This document shows positions 42,447 through 51,044 of a stretch of 64,000 bases of DNA, piece by piece (within the stretch, counting starts at the first letter, position 1; every line of letters starts with the position of its first letter). A program made the translations under genes and the position numbers. The notes under the pieces were generated by a model. That model saw only the letters and a list, made by a program, of their open reading frames with translations. It was not told where the DNA came from and searched no databases. The stretch comes from Bog-532 sp963830385 (GTDB lineage: Bacteria; Actinomycetota; Actinomycetes; Streptosporangiales; Streptosporangiaceae), in assembly GCA_963830385.1 (NCBI GenBank), contig CAWHMD010000006.1:620001-684000 (forward strand). Direction: 5' to 3'.

Positions 42447-43472
42447 TCAGCGGCGCGCGAACGCCGACCGGTCGATGGTCACGTTAGCGCCGGCGTCCGG
42501 CGGCACGATGACTTCCTGGGAAGCCGCGACCCCGCCGGCCTCCAGCGTGGCGTCCACCGGAGTGGTCCGGCGGACCAGGCCCAGCCCGATCGGTCCCAGC
42601 TCGAAGTGCCGGGCGGCGGAGCCGACGAACCCGACCGTCTTGCCGTCCAGCTCCAGCTCGTCGCCGTGGGCGGGCAGCCGGTCGACGCTGCCGTCCAGGT
42701 GCAGGAACACCAGCCGGCGGGGCGGGTGCCCGAGGTTGTGCACCCGGGCCACCGTCTCCTGGCCGCGGTAGCAGCCCTTGGACAGGTGCACGGCCGACTC
42801 GATCCAGCCGACCTCGTGCGGGATCGTCTTGTGGTCGGTGTCCAGCCCGTACCGCGGCTGGCGGGCGGCGATCCGGAACGCCTCGTACGCCCAGATCCCG
42901 GCCAGCTGCGCGCCGTCCGCCTGGGCGGCTGCGGCGAGGGCGGCCAGCTGCTGGCGGGGCACCAGGTAGTCGACGCCGACCGCACCCTCGGTCTGGCCGG
43001 CCGCGGCGGCCGCCAGCGAGCGGGCGGCGCTGGCCGCGTCCGGCCCGGCCACCGTCAGCACCGCGTGGTCACCGGTCACGTCGGCGACCTCGACCCGGAG
43101 CATGAACCGCATCGAGTCGAGGAACTCGACCAGGGCCGCGGCCGTGCCCGGCTCGACGTGGATCCAGGCCGAGGTGCCGTCGTCGGTCAGCGTGAGGTGG
43201 TGCTCCACGCGGCCGTTCGGGTCCAGGATCAGCGCCTGCGCGGTCGACCCGGCCGCCAGCCCCTCCAGGTGCTGCGAGGTCAGGCTGTGCAGCCAGCTCA
43301 GCCGGTCCGGGCCGGTGATGCGGACGACACCGCGATGGGACCGGTCCACCAGCCCGGCGGTGCGGGCCAGGGCGCGCTGCTCGCGCACCGGGTCTCCGTA
43401 GTGGGCGGCCACCCCGGCGTCCAGCCCGGCGGCGGGGACGGCTCCGGGGGTGGCGAGAAGCGGGCTGTTCAT
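42447..43472 (-). CDS. ygfZ: YgfZ/GcvT-domain folate-binding protein
   Basis: A 341-residue protein with the GcvT-like fold: LVDRSHRGVVRITGPDRLSWLHSL, an N-terminal tetrahydrofolate-binding domain, and the signature KGCYRGQETVARVHNLG near residue 235 whose Cys is characteristic of YgfZ. YgfZ proteins support Fe-S cluster assembly or repair with folate. It is 57 nt upstream of the reading direction of the Nur-like gene's stop side and transcribed in the same direction. Confidence 0.93.
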   Translation of the reverse strand: MNSPLLATPGAVPAAGLDAGVAAHYGDPVREQRALARTAGLVDRSHRGVVRITGPDRLSWLHSLTSQHLEGLAAGSTAQALILDPNGRVEHHLTLTDDGTSAWIHVEPGTAAALVEFLDSMRFMLRVEVADVTGDHAVLTVAGPDAASAARSLAAAAAGQTEGAVGVDYLVPRQQLAALAAAAQADGAQLAGIWAYEAFRIAARQPRYGLDTDHKTIPHEVGWIESAVHLSKGCYRGQETVARVHNLGHPPRRLVFLHLDGSVDRLPAHGDELELDGKTVGFVGSAARHFELGPIGLGLVRRTTPVDATLEAGGVAASQEVIVPPDAGANVTIDRSAFARR

Positions 43473-43529
43473 GGTCTTAGATTACGCGTGGCCCCGCGCG
43501 CGACGGTGCACGCGGGGAGGGGGCGCGGC

Positions 43530-43976
43530 TCAGGCGCGCTGGCGGCAGTCCGCGCAGCGGCCGAACACGGTCAGGTGACCGACGTCGGTCTCGAAGCCCT
43601 GCTCGGAGTCGAGCGTGGCCACCAGCGGGCGGGCCACCTCCGGGCTGATCTCGGTGATCTTCCCGCAGCCCCGGCAGACCAGGTGGACGTGATCGGCGTC
43701 CTCGGCCAGGTGGTAGGTGGGCGCGCCGTGCCCGAGGTGGGTGTGGGTCACCATGCCGAGCTGCTCGAGCAGCTCCAGCGTCCGGTAGATCGTGGAGATG
43801 TTCACGCCGGGGGCGGTCTGGTTGACCCGGGCGCCGACGTCCTCGGGGGTGGCGTGCCGCAGCGTGGCCACCGCTTCGAGCACCAGCTGGCGTTGCGGCG
43901 TGGCCCGGTATCCACGGGCCCGCAGCTGCTGGTCCCAGTCGTGCGGGGCCCGTTCGGTGCCCCGGGCTTGCGCCAT
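43530..43976 (-). CDS. Fur-family regulator, Nur-like (nickel-responsive)
   Basis: A 148-residue Fur-type repressor. The DNA-binding part has ATPQRQLVLEAVATL and NISTIYRTLELLEQLG; the metal part has THTHLGHGAPTYHLAEDADH with closely spaced His residues, and two Cys pairs, CRGCG and CADC, for structural zinc. The H-x-H-x-x-H pattern before APTYH is that of Streptomyces Nur, so nickel sensing is favoured over iron or zinc, but this is by resemblance only. There is no nickel transporter in the window. Confidence 0.85.
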   Translation of the reverse strand: MAQARGTERAPHDWDQQLRARGYRATPQRQLVLEAVATLRHATPEDVGARVNQTAPGVNISTIYRTLELLEQLGMVTHTHLGHGAPTYHLAEDADHVHLVCRGCGKITEISPEVARPLVATLDSEQGFETDVGHLTVFGRCADCRQRA

Positions 43977-44018
43977 ATCCGCAGTTTAGCCGGGCCGGAT
44001 GGGGGCCGGGAATTCATC

Positions 44019-44048
44019 TTGCTTCGGAAGCCCCCGGTGACATAGCGT
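44019..44048 (+). promoter_or_regulatory. Putative sigma70-type promoter of the 12-codon unit
   Basis: TTGCTT (44019-44024) and TAGCGT (44043-44048) are separated by 18 bp, an acceptable spacing. This would start a plus-strand transcript a few bases later, just upstream of the strong ribosome-binding site at 44064. Confidence 0.35.
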
Positions 44049-44081
44049 GCGAATTACACGGGAAAGGAGGTGGTCCAGAGT

Positions 44082-44120
44082 ATGCATAGATCTTGGACAC
44101 GTGAGGTGGCTGTCCGCTAG
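44082..44120 (+). CDS. 12-residue mini-ORF with near-perfect ribosome-binding site
   Basis: The product is MHRSWTREVAVR. AAAGGAGGTGG (44063-44073) lies 8-11 nt before the ATG and is as complementary to the 16S 3' end as a site can be, far stronger than most sites in this window. About 100 nt of non-coding sequence and a GC hairpin with five T residues follow. The unit lies between two minus-strand genes (Nur-like and nitrobindin), on the opposite strand. It could be a leader peptide, a small expressed peptide or an RNA gene that carries an anti-16S-like segment. The function is unknown. Confidence 0.5.
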   Translation: MHRSWTREVAVR

Positions 44121-44222
44121 CCGCTGATCCGCCGGCGGTAGGCGTCCAGTGGGACGGCGGCCGGCAATCCCGGACAGACATCGGCCCCCCGGGCTGACCG
44201 GCCCTGTCCAGCCGGTCCCCGC

Positions 44223-44263
44223 GCGTAGTGATCTACGGCGGGAGTCCCCCGGGGGTTTTTCAT
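44223..44263 (+). terminator. Probable intrinsic terminator of the plus-strand mini-unit
   Basis: A CGTAG-TGAT-CTACG hairpin is followed by a CCCCCGGGGG palindrome and TTTTTC. The palindrome has almost no loop, so the fold must open partly; the T-run makes termination on the plus strand plausible. Confidence 0.45.
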
Positions 44264-44271
44264 GCCCAGAT

Positions 44272-44790
44272 TCAGCTGACCCGCTTCAGCTGGGCGGAGA
44301 CGTGGGACTGCAGCGGCTGGCCCTCGGCGGCCATGTCATAGGCCCAGCCCAGGTCGTCGCCGATCAGCCCGTACAGGCGCCGCCCGGCGGTGTACTCCTT
44401 GGCCGTCTCGGTCCTGGCCACCACGTCGGTGGCCAGGTCGACCCGGGTGCCGGAGACCTCGCCCAGGTAGATCTCGGTGATCCCGGTGGGGTGGGCCATC
44501 AGCACCTCGACCCTGCCCTCGGGCTGCGGCCGCCAGAACCCGGCCTCGGTGGCCAGCGGCTGGCCGATGTGCCCCTCGGCATCCAGCCGCCAGGTGCGGC
44601 TGACGTAGCTGAGGAACGGCTTCCCGTTGTGGCTGAAGATCATCTCCTGGCCGAACTGGAAGCTCTCGATCGTCGGGTAACCGCCGACTCCGGCTCCCTC
44701 CCAGCGGCCGAGCAGGAAGGCGAGCGGCGCGAGGTCCGGGTGCAGCGGCGCGCCCTGGCCGCCGGGGGTCGTCCCGTGGTCATCGTCCAT
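44272..44790 (-). CDS. Nitrobindin (FABP-like haem-binding beta-barrel protein)
   Basis: A 172-residue beta-barrel. LAFLLGRWEGAGVGGYPTI carries the GxWxGxG nitrobindin signature; late FLSYVSRTWR and the C-terminal VSAQLKRV with the proximal His of QSHVSAQL fit the haem-binding family. It binds ferric haem and reacts with nitric oxide or peroxynitrite in known members. ATG 44790 is favoured over an in-frame TTG at 44799; neither has a strong ribosome-binding site. Confidence 0.9.
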   Translation of the reverse strand: MDDDHGTTPGGQGAPLHPDLAPLAFLLGRWEGAGVGGYPTIESFQFGQEMIFSHNGKPFLSYVSRTWRLDAEGHIGQPLATEAGFWRPQPEGRVEVLMAHPTGITEIYLGEVSGTRVDLATDVVARTETAKEYTAGRRLYGLIGDDLGWAYDMAAEGQPLQSHVSAQLKRVS

Positions 44791-44811
44791 GGCGGACAAG
44801 GTTAGACCTTG

Positions 44812-45177
44812 TCAGCGTCCGGAGCGGGGGTAGCTGTCGAGCAGGTAGATCCGGGCGCCCTCGAACTCCCCGTCGTCGGGCTCCGCAGCGGGTTCGTCAT
44901 CGAGCTCGTCGTCCGGTCCGGGGTCCGGGGCCGGAAGATCACCGCGAGTATCCGCGACGGCGCCGTCCTCCGGGGTCACGGAAGCCGTGGGGTCCGGGGC
45001 CACGGACCCGGTTTCCGCCGTCTCATCTGTGACGTTTTCAGGGTTTTCCGACGATCGCCGGTTACGCCAGGAAGGACCTGAGCAGGCCCGGTACAGCCAC
45101 ACCGTAGACCCCCCGCCGACCACCGCGACCAAGGCAAATACGACCAGAATGATCGCGGCGCTGAGCATGCCGTGCAT
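44812..45177 (-). CDS. Small single-pass membrane protein, hypothetical
   Basis: 121 residues: a hydrophobic segment (about 5-28, SAAIILVVFALVAVVGGGS) followed by a short basic stretch and an acidic, Pro/Asp/Glu-rich, probably disordered tail ending DSYPRSGR. I recognise no family. It lies 21 nt from the nitrobindin start and is divergent from the DsrE-like gene with 65 bp between their starts. Confidence 0.65.
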   Translation of the reverse strand: MHGMLSAAIILVVFALVAVVGGGSTVWLYRACSGPSWRNRRSSENPENVTDETAETGSVAPDPTASVTPEDGAVADTRGDLPAPDPGPDDELDDEPAAEPDDGEFEGARIYLLDSYPRSGR

Positions 45178-45242
45178 GGTCGGGAGTCTATGGTCCGGGC
45201 CAACGCGTGGCCGGGCGGCGCGCCGGCCGTTAGAGTGCTGGA

Positions 45243-45608
45243 GTGGCAGCCCGCTCTCTCGTCATCAAGGTCACGGCCGGTAAGGACGACCCCGAGCGCT
45301 GTAACCAGGCGTTCAACGTGGCGGCCGCGGCCGTCGCCAGCGGCGTGCAGGTCTCGCTCTGGCTCAGCGGTGAATCATCCTGGTTCGCGCTGCCCGGGCG
45401 GGCCGAGGACTTCAGCCTTCCGCACGCCCCGCCGCTCGCGGACCTGCTGGCCGGCGTGCTCGCGGGCGGCATGGTCACGCTGTGCAGTCAGTGCGCCGCC
45501 CGCCGGGAGATCAGCCCCGGGGACGTGATCGAGGGCGTCCGCATCTCCGGCGCCGCTACGTTCGTCGCCGAGGTCACCGAAGAGGGCGTGCAGGCGCTCG
45601 TGTACTGA
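45243..45608 (+). CDS. DsrE/DsrF-like family protein
   Basis: A 121-residue Rossmann-like protein: LVIKVTAGKDDPERCNQAFN, AVASGVQVSLWLSGESSWFAL, and a CSQCAARREI segment, with FVAEVTEEGVQALVY at the end, following the DsrE/F-like pattern of sulfur-relay proteins. The CxxC (Cys80-83 region) could carry sulfur. Its partner is unknown. The GTG start has only a close GGAG. Confidence 0.8.
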   Translation: MAARSLVIKVTAGKDDPERCNQAFNVAAAAVASGVQVSLWLSGESSWFALPGRAEDFSLPHAPPLADLLAGVLAGGMVTLCSQCAARREISPGDVIEGVRISGAATFVAEVTEEGVQALVY

Positions 45609-45644
45609 GCCGGAGCTGGGCCCGGCTGAGCTGGGACCCCGCTT

Positions 45645-46364
45645 CTACTGGGCGGCGCCGACGGCCGTCAGGCGCTCCCGCCGCAGCGTCTGGGCGAGTT
45701 CGTCGTCCTCGTGCGAGATCGGCGGCAACGGGCCGGCCACCCAGCCCAGCAGCAGGTCGGCCAGGGCGGGGTTGCGGACCAGGGCCGGACCGTGCAGGTA
45801 GGTGCCGAGCACCCGGCCCGCGTGGGCGCCCTCGGTACCGTCGCCGTTGCCGATGCCGGTGGTCACGTTGGCCAGCGGGATGGCCTGCGGTCCCAGGGTG
45901 GTGCGGCCCTGATGGTTCTCGAACCCGGTCAGCTTGGGGATACCGAGCACCGGGTCGACGTCGGCCACGATCTCGCCCACCGCCCGGCGCTCGCCGCGGG
46001 CACTGGTGATGTCGAGGATGCCCAGGCCCTCGGTGGGCTGGCCGTCGGCCCCGCCGAACTCGTGGCCGACCAGCTGGTAGCCCGCGCAGACCGCGAACAC
46101 GACCGCGCCGCGGTCGGCCGCTTCGGCCAGGCCGCCGTCCGCCCGCAGCCGCCGGGCGGCCAGCACCTGGGGCAGATCCTCGCCCCCGCCGAGCAGGTAG
46201 ATGTCGCCGTCCCGGGGCACCGGCTGGTCGGAGTTGACGAACACCGGCTCGGCCTCGATGCCGCGCAGCCGGGCCCGGCGCTCCAGCACCAGCAGGTTGC
46301 CCTTGTCGCCGTAGGTACTCAGCAGGTCCGGGTAGACCCAGACCAAGCGCACCTTATCGGTCAC
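45645..46364 (-). CDS. gatD: Lipid II isoglutaminyl synthase, glutaminase subunit GatD
   Basis: A 239-residue CobB/CobQ-like class I glutamine amidotransferase. The nucleophile Cys93 is in VVFAVCAGYQLVGHEF, and His191 is in GTYLHGPALVRNP. It frees ammonia from glutamine for MurT, which amidates the D-Glu carboxylate of lipid II. The GTG start overlaps the murT stop as GTGA, so the two subunits are coupled. Confidence 0.95.
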   Translation of the reverse strand: MTDKVRLVWVYPDLLSTYGDKGNLLVLERRARLRGIEAEPVFVNSDQPVPRDGDIYLLGGGEDLPQVLAARRLRADGGLAEAADRGAVVFAVCAGYQLVGHEFGGADGQPTEGLGILDITSARGERRAVGEIVADVDPVLGIPKLTGFENHQGRTTLGPQAIPLANVTTGIGNGDGTEGAHAGRVLGTYLHGPALVRNPALADLLLGWVAGPLPPISHEDDELAQTLRRERLTAVGAAQ

Positions 46365-47599
46365 GAAGCCCTCCCCAGCGCGGTGCGGATCTGCTGGAAC
46401 GCGGTGTAGTTGGCGATGACTTCGAGGGCGCCCCGGCCCACCCCGGCGACGGCGTCGTCGATGGTGGTCACCAGCTCGAAGTCCACCCCGTCGGCCTCCA
46501 GCCGGACGGCCAGGTCGGTGCGGCGCTCGCCGCCGACGAAGACCCGGCGCCCGCGCAGCCGCCGGTAGTCGACGTCCCACAGCCAGGAGGTGTCCTTGCC
46601 GTCCGGGGTCTGGGCGTTGACCGCCAGCATGACCGGTTCCGGCGGCGGCCGCAGCACGTCGAGCGCCTCCAGCCAGCCCGCCGGGTTCTTGGCCAGCAGC
46701 AGCCGGATCGACACGCCCTGGCGCTCGACCGTGGTGTAGCGGCCCGCCACCGAGGTGACGTCGCGCATGCCGCGCAGGGCGTGCACCACCTCCACGCCGA
46801 ACACCTCGGCCACCGCCAGCGCGACCACCGCGTTGGACCGGTTGGCCCGGCCCGGCAGGGACAGGTCCAGCGGGCGGACCCGGCCGTCGGGCCCGATGGC
46901 GTCGTCGCCGGACAGCGACCAGCGGATCGGCGGGCGGCTGAACCCGCACTCGCCGCACTTCCACTCGTCGCCGTCCCGGTTCAGGTGGGAGCCGCAGCGC
47001 GGGCAGCACCAGGAGTCGTCGTGCCACCGCTGGCCGGCCGCGACCCAGGTCACGCGCTGGTGCTCGGAGGCCGCCCAGGCGATCAGCGGGTCGTCCGCGT
47101 TCGCCACCACGTGGCAGTCGGGGGCGGCGGCCAGGGCCTCCCGCCAGCGGCGGGCCAGCAGCCAGATCTCGGCCGCCCGGTCCATCTGGTCGCGGCTGAG
47201 GTTGAGCAGCACCAGCACCCGGGCGTGGGTCGTCTCGAGCACGGCCGGGATGTACTTCTCGTCACACTCCAGCACGGCCAGCGTCGCGTCCGGCTGCTGG
47301 CCGAGCGCCGAGGCCATGCCGGCCTCCATGTTGGCGCCGAACGCGTTGGACGCGATCTCCTGTCCGAGCGGCGCCAGCGCGGCCGTGATCAGCCGGGTCG
47401 TGGTGGTCTTGCCGTTGGTGCCGGTGACCAGGACGACCTGCCGGTCCTGGGCGAGCATGGCCAGCAGATCCGGCTCCAGCCGCAGCCCGATGACACCGCC
47501 GATGACCGAGCCGTCACCCCGGCCTGCCAGCCGGGAAACCTTGCTCGCGGCCCCGCCGACGCTGGTCGCCAGCCGGGCACGCAGGGGAAGTTTGTTCAT
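46361..47599 (-). CDS. murT: Lipid II isoglutaminyl synthase, Mur ligase-like subunit MurT
   Basis: A 412-residue Mur ligase homologue. Walker A is VTGTNGKTTTT (58-68), and the zinc ribbon insert has Cys199, Cys202, Cys215 and Cys218 (CPRCG...CGECG). The DUF1727 C-terminal domain follows. With GatD it amidates the alpha-carboxylate of D-glutamate in lipid II. The start is ATG 47599. Its upstream neighbour is the ATPase cluster end, 18 nt away. Confidence 0.96.
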   Translation of the reverse strand: MNKLPLRARLATSVGGAASKVSRLAGRGDGSVIGGVIGLRLEPDLLAMLAQDRQVVLVTGTNGKTTTTRLITAALAPLGQEIASNAFGANMEAGMASALGQQPDATLAVLECDEKYIPAVLETTHARVLVLLNLSRDQMDRAAEIWLLARRWREALAAAPDCHVVANADDPLIAWAASEHQRVTWVAAGQRWHDDSWCCPRCGSHLNRDGDEWKCGECGFSRPPIRWSLSGDDAIGPDGRVRPLDLSLPGRANRSNAVVALAVAEVFGVEVVHALRGMRDVTSVAGRYTTVERQGVSIRLLLAKNPAGWLEALDVLRPPPEPVMLAVNAQTPDGKDTSWLWDVDYRRLRGRRVFVGGERRTDLAVRLEADGVDFELVTTIDDAVAGVGRGALEVIANYTAFQQIRTALGRAS

Positions 47600-47617
47600 T
47601 GCGGCCGATGGTATCCG

Positions 47618-50600
47618 TCACCCAGGCAGACCGTCAGCAGCATCGCCGGGCCGGGTCCGGTTACCGGCAAAGGCGACAAAACGGCGCGGCCAGGAGAGCA
47701 CGACCTCCAGCCAGCCGGGGACGGCGCTGATGCCGCCGGAGACCTCCAGCAGCCCGGCCGTGTGCCGGAGCGCCTGGGCGGCGTCGACCCCCGGCAGGAT
47801 CTGAGCCAGGTCACCGGTGAACGGCGCCGGCCCCGGCTCGCCGACCAGGGCGATCCAGGCCTGCCGACGGTTGCCGGCCAGGGCCATCGACAGCGGGTGA
47901 CGCCGCAGCGCCCGGATGCGCTGCCCCACCCGGATGCCCGGCCAGTCCGGCAGGGCGGGCAGGTCGAAGTCGAGCGGCGGGGCGTGGTCGCCGGTCGCCA
48001 GCCCGGCTCCGCTGAGCGGGCACAGCCGTTCGGTCTCGTGCAGCCAGCGCAGCGGCGGGGTGACCCAGGCCGGCCCGGGCCGGACCGCGGTGGCCGCGGG
48101 GTGGTCCAGGCGGCTGGTGGCCGCGCCGGTGAGCACCTGGGTGAACCGGGCGGGGTCGTAGTGCGGCCGCAGCGCCGGCACCCGGCCGCCGATCGCCTGC
48201 TCCGCCACCTGGGCCAGCAGGCATTCGCGGGTCCGGGGGTCCAGCCCGCGCCACCGCCGCCGCAGCGGCGCCGGGACGGCCGGGAGCGGGTTGTCGGTCA
48301 GGAAGGCCAGCACCAGGATCTCGGTCCAGACCCGCAGCCAGGCCTGATCGGGCAGGGTGGCCAGCCGTTCGGCCTCCCGCAGCTCGGCCAGGCGGCACGG
48401 CCGGCCGGTCCGGCACGAGGCGCCGCAGGCCGGCGACCGGCGGGCGGCCGGTGTCCAGGCTGACGCGGGGGCCGCCGATACGGGAAGAACGGAAAGGGTG
48501 GGCACCGGGGGTAGCGCGACCGGGTGCGGCGTCGCCGTCTCCTCGGTCAGGACCACCGCCGCCACCGTGGCGGACGGCGCCGCCCCGGCCGCCTCCTGGT
48601 CGGCCCTGGCCGGCAGCCGGTGCACGATCCGCACGGCCGGGTCCCGGACCGCGTCGGGGGTGAGCAGGGCCGGGCGCCGTTCGGTGAGCACGGTGCCGGT
48701 CCCGGCCGCCGCCAGCCCGGGGATCAGGGCCGCGAACCGCTCGGCCGCCCGGGCGGCCGGCGAGCCGGTTCCGTCGTCCCGCAGCAGGGTCCGGGCCTCG
48801 GCCAGCACCAGCAGGTGGCGTAGCTGCTGGCCTGGTGCGTCGTCCGCTGGGGGCGTGGGTGGCTGGGCGGCCGCGGATGGGCGGGCGGCTCCGCGCAGGT
48901 GCTCGGACGGGTGAGCGGCTACGCGCAGGTGCTCGGCCAGCCGGATCAGCAGCGCGCCGGTCACCAGGACCCGCTCGGCCGGCGCGAGGTCGCCGGTGGC
49001 CAGCACCACCCGGGTGCGCAGCAGTTCGCCGAGGGCGACCGGGTGGCCGCCGCTCAGGAACCGCCCGGCCGACCCGTCCCGCAGCGGCCCGAACCGGGTG
49101 TCGGCCGTCTGCAGCAGCCGCGCGCGGGTGGCCCGGTCATGGTCGGTTCGGTCCGCCAGCTCGCTGATGGCCGCGTGCAGGTCGCCGAGGCCGGGCGGCT
49201 GGACCGGGCCGCTGGACCGGGCGGGGGCCGGGGCGGGGGCCCGGCCGGTGGCCTGGCCGGTGGTGAGGTCCCAGCCGACCGCCAGGTAGACCTCCCGCAG
49301 CGCCTGCGCCACGATCAGCGACATGGCCTCGTCAGCCCCGAACGCCACGTCGAACAACGTGCTGACCAGTGCGATGTGCGCGTACAGCGGGTAGCCCGGG
49401 ACCGGCGCCAGCGGGCTGACGCTCACCGGCAGCCCATCCGGGTCGACCGGATTGATGACCGTCGCCCCGAGGACCCCATCGGCCGCGTAGGACCCGTCCG
49501 GGTCGACGACCAGCCACGGAATCCCCGCCTCGGTGACCTGGGCCAGCAGATGCCGGACGGTTCGCGCGGTCCCGGCGTGGGCGCTGCCCGCGACCAGCAC
49601 GCCGCGGCGAAGGCGCGCCAGCGGGACCCGCAGCGGCTCCTCGTCGGCGTTGAGGGGGGCGCCGAGCTGGATCGTCCGCGGCTCGCCGGCGGGGGTGGCA
49701 GGGTCCTCGTGGCTGGAGTGTGTGCCGTTGCTGGGGTGAGTGCCGTTGCCGTTGCTGGCGTTGCTGGCGTTGCTGCCGGGCCACCAGGGAATGGCGGGTG
49801 GGACGGGTTGCTCCCGGGTGCTGGCGGCGGCTGGCTCGACGGGCAGCTCCGCGGTGTCCTCGCCGGGGTCCGGGCCAGGAGCGGCGAACGGGGTGGCCAG
49901 CTCCGCGGTGCCGGCGTCCAGCTCAGCGACCGGGTCGGCGAGCAGGCGGAGCCCGTCGTTACGTTCAGCCGGTCCGGGCGCTTCGACGTGCCCGGCGTCG
50001 TCGTGACCGGGAGGGGTGGCCGGGTCCGGGGCGGTCAGGTCCAGGCCGGGGACGGCCAGACGAGGCAGCCCGGCCAGCGCGGTCAGGGTGCCGGCGGTGA
50101 CGAAGAACGGGGACTGGGCGCCGTCGGCCGGGTCGTGGTGGCGGGCGGCCAGGGCGGCCGCCAGGGACTGGCCGCCGATGGTGTGGCGGAGCCGGTACGG
50201 GTGCGGGCCCAGCTCGGCCGCCCCGGCCAGGAGCGGCGCGAGCACGGCGAGTTCGTCCGGGCTGGCCGCCCCGGCCAGGACGCGGACGCGCCACAGGCCC
50301 GCGGCGCCGAACGTGCCCCGGTCGGCCAGGCGGCGCTCGGTCAGCTCGACGGCCGGGGAGCCGCGCCGCTCGTGGTGGCGGCGGAGGATGTCCAGTTCGG
50401 TGCGCAGCCCGGCCGTCTCGGCGTCGAGCAGGTCGGTCGGCTCGGCCACCACCAGCCAGCCGAACGGGCGGCGCATCAGCGCGATCAGCGCGGTCTCGAA
50501 CATGCCGGGATCGTCGCCCGGTTCGGCCCGGCCGGCGGGCGGCTCCGGCGCGGCCGGGCACGGCAGCCAGACCAGACGGTCCAGCTCGGCCAGCCCGTCA

Positions 50601-50935
50601 GCCACCGGCCGGGCCCGGGCCCCGGGCGGGAACAGCAGCTCCTGCCCGGACGTCGGCGCCGGGTCCGGGGCGGCGTGCCTGCCCCGGTGGGCCGGGGCGG
50701 GCCCGGGCGGAGTCACTGCGGGAGCGGCGGGCCCAGCGGGCGCGGCGGTGGTGATCAGCTCGAGCGGGGCACCGTCACCGCGGGAGAGCCAGCCGACGAT
50801 CAGCGGGCGGCCCTCGGCGGCCGCGGCCCCGGCCGCGGGGCGCACCGCCGCGAAGTCGTCTTCGGCCGTTCCGGCCGGGTCCGGGGCGGCGATGCTGAGG
50901 ATGCGCCACCACGGCCCGGCGAGGACGTCGCCCAT
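47618..50935 (-). CDS. HerA/DUF87-like ATPase homologue with degenerate Walker A
   Basis: About 1105 residues. After an Ala/Pro-rich N-terminal half without clear domains, residues about 435-760 match the HerA/FtsK-type core: GVLVAGSAHAGTARTVRHLL takes the place of the P-loop, IPWLVVDPDGSYAAD is the strand after it, and HLLVLAEARTLL the Walker B position. The P-loop Lys is absent (GSAHAGTAR) and the Walker B Asp/Glu is partly lost (VLAEA). Near 840 lies CGASCRTGRPC, a possible metal-binding knuckle. ATG 50935 is chosen over GTG 50959; neither has a good ribosome-binding site. No signal peptide. The function is unknown. Confidence 0.7.
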   Translation of the reverse strand: MGDVLAGPWWRILSIAAPDPAGTAEDDFAAVRPAAGAAAAEGRPLIVGWLSRGDGAPLELITTAAPAGPAAPAVTPPGPAPAHRGRHAAPDPAPTSGQELLFPPGARARPVADGLAELDRLVWLPCPAAPEPPAGRAEPGDDPGMFETALIALMRRPFGWLVVAEPTDLLDAETAGLRTELDILRRHHERRGSPAVELTERRLADRGTFGAAGLWRVRVLAGAASPDELAVLAPLLAGAAELGPHPYRLRHTIGGQSLAAALAARHHDPADGAQSPFFVTAGTLTALAGLPRLAVPGLDLTAPDPATPPGHDDAGHVEAPGPAERNDGLRLLADPVAELDAGTAELATPFAAPGPDPGEDTAELPVEPAAASTREQPVPPAIPWWPGSNASNASNGNGTHPSNGTHSSHEDPATPAGEPRTIQLGAPLNADEEPLRVPLARLRRGVLVAGSAHAGTARTVRHLLAQVTEAGIPWLVVDPDGSYAADGVLGATVINPVDPDGLPVSVSPLAPVPGYPLYAHIALVSTLFDVAFGADEAMSLIVAQALREVYLAVGWDLTTGQATGRAPAPAPARSSGPVQPPGLGDLHAAISELADRTDHDRATRARLLQTADTRFGPLRDGSAGRFLSGGHPVALGELLRTRVVLATGDLAPAERVLVTGALLIRLAEHLRVAAHPSEHLRGAARPSAAAQPPTPPADDAPGQQLRHLLVLAEARTLLRDDGTGSPAARAAERFAALIPGLAAAGTGTVLTERRPALLTPDAVRDPAVRIVHRLPARADQEAAGAAPSATVAAVVLTEETATPHPVALPPVPTLSVLPVSAAPASAWTPAARRSPACGASCRTGRPCRLAELREAERLATLPDQAWLRVWTEILVLAFLTDNPLPAVPAPLRRRWRGLDPRTRECLLAQVAEQAIGGRVPALRPHYDPARFTQVLTGAATSRLDHPAATAVRPGPAWVTPPLRWLHETERLCPLSGAGLATGDHAPPLDFDLPALPDWPGIRVGQRIRALRRHPLSMALAGNRRQAWIALVGEPGPAPFTGDLAQILPGVDAAQALRHTAGLLEVSGGISAVPGWLEVVLSWPRRFVAFAGNRTRPGDAADGLPG

Positions 50936-50994
50936 CGCTAGTCGTGACTGATCGATCACATTGAGTGCTTAGCAGGGACGGCGATCTGCGCGCT

Positions 50995-51031
50995 ACCGCA
51001 ACGGCGAACTCATCCCCTAACCGCAATGGCG
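50995..51031. repeat. Two 12-bp direct repeats ACCGCAAYGGCG
   Basis: ACCGCAACGGCG (50995-51006) and ACCGCAATGGCG (51020-51031), 25 bp start to start with one mismatch, lie in the 109-bp gap between the Ser-rich protein gene and the HerA-like gene. Spacing of about 2.4 helical turns may suit regulation of the HerA-like gene. Confidence 0.6.
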
Positions 51032-51044
51032 GTATCACCGGTCG

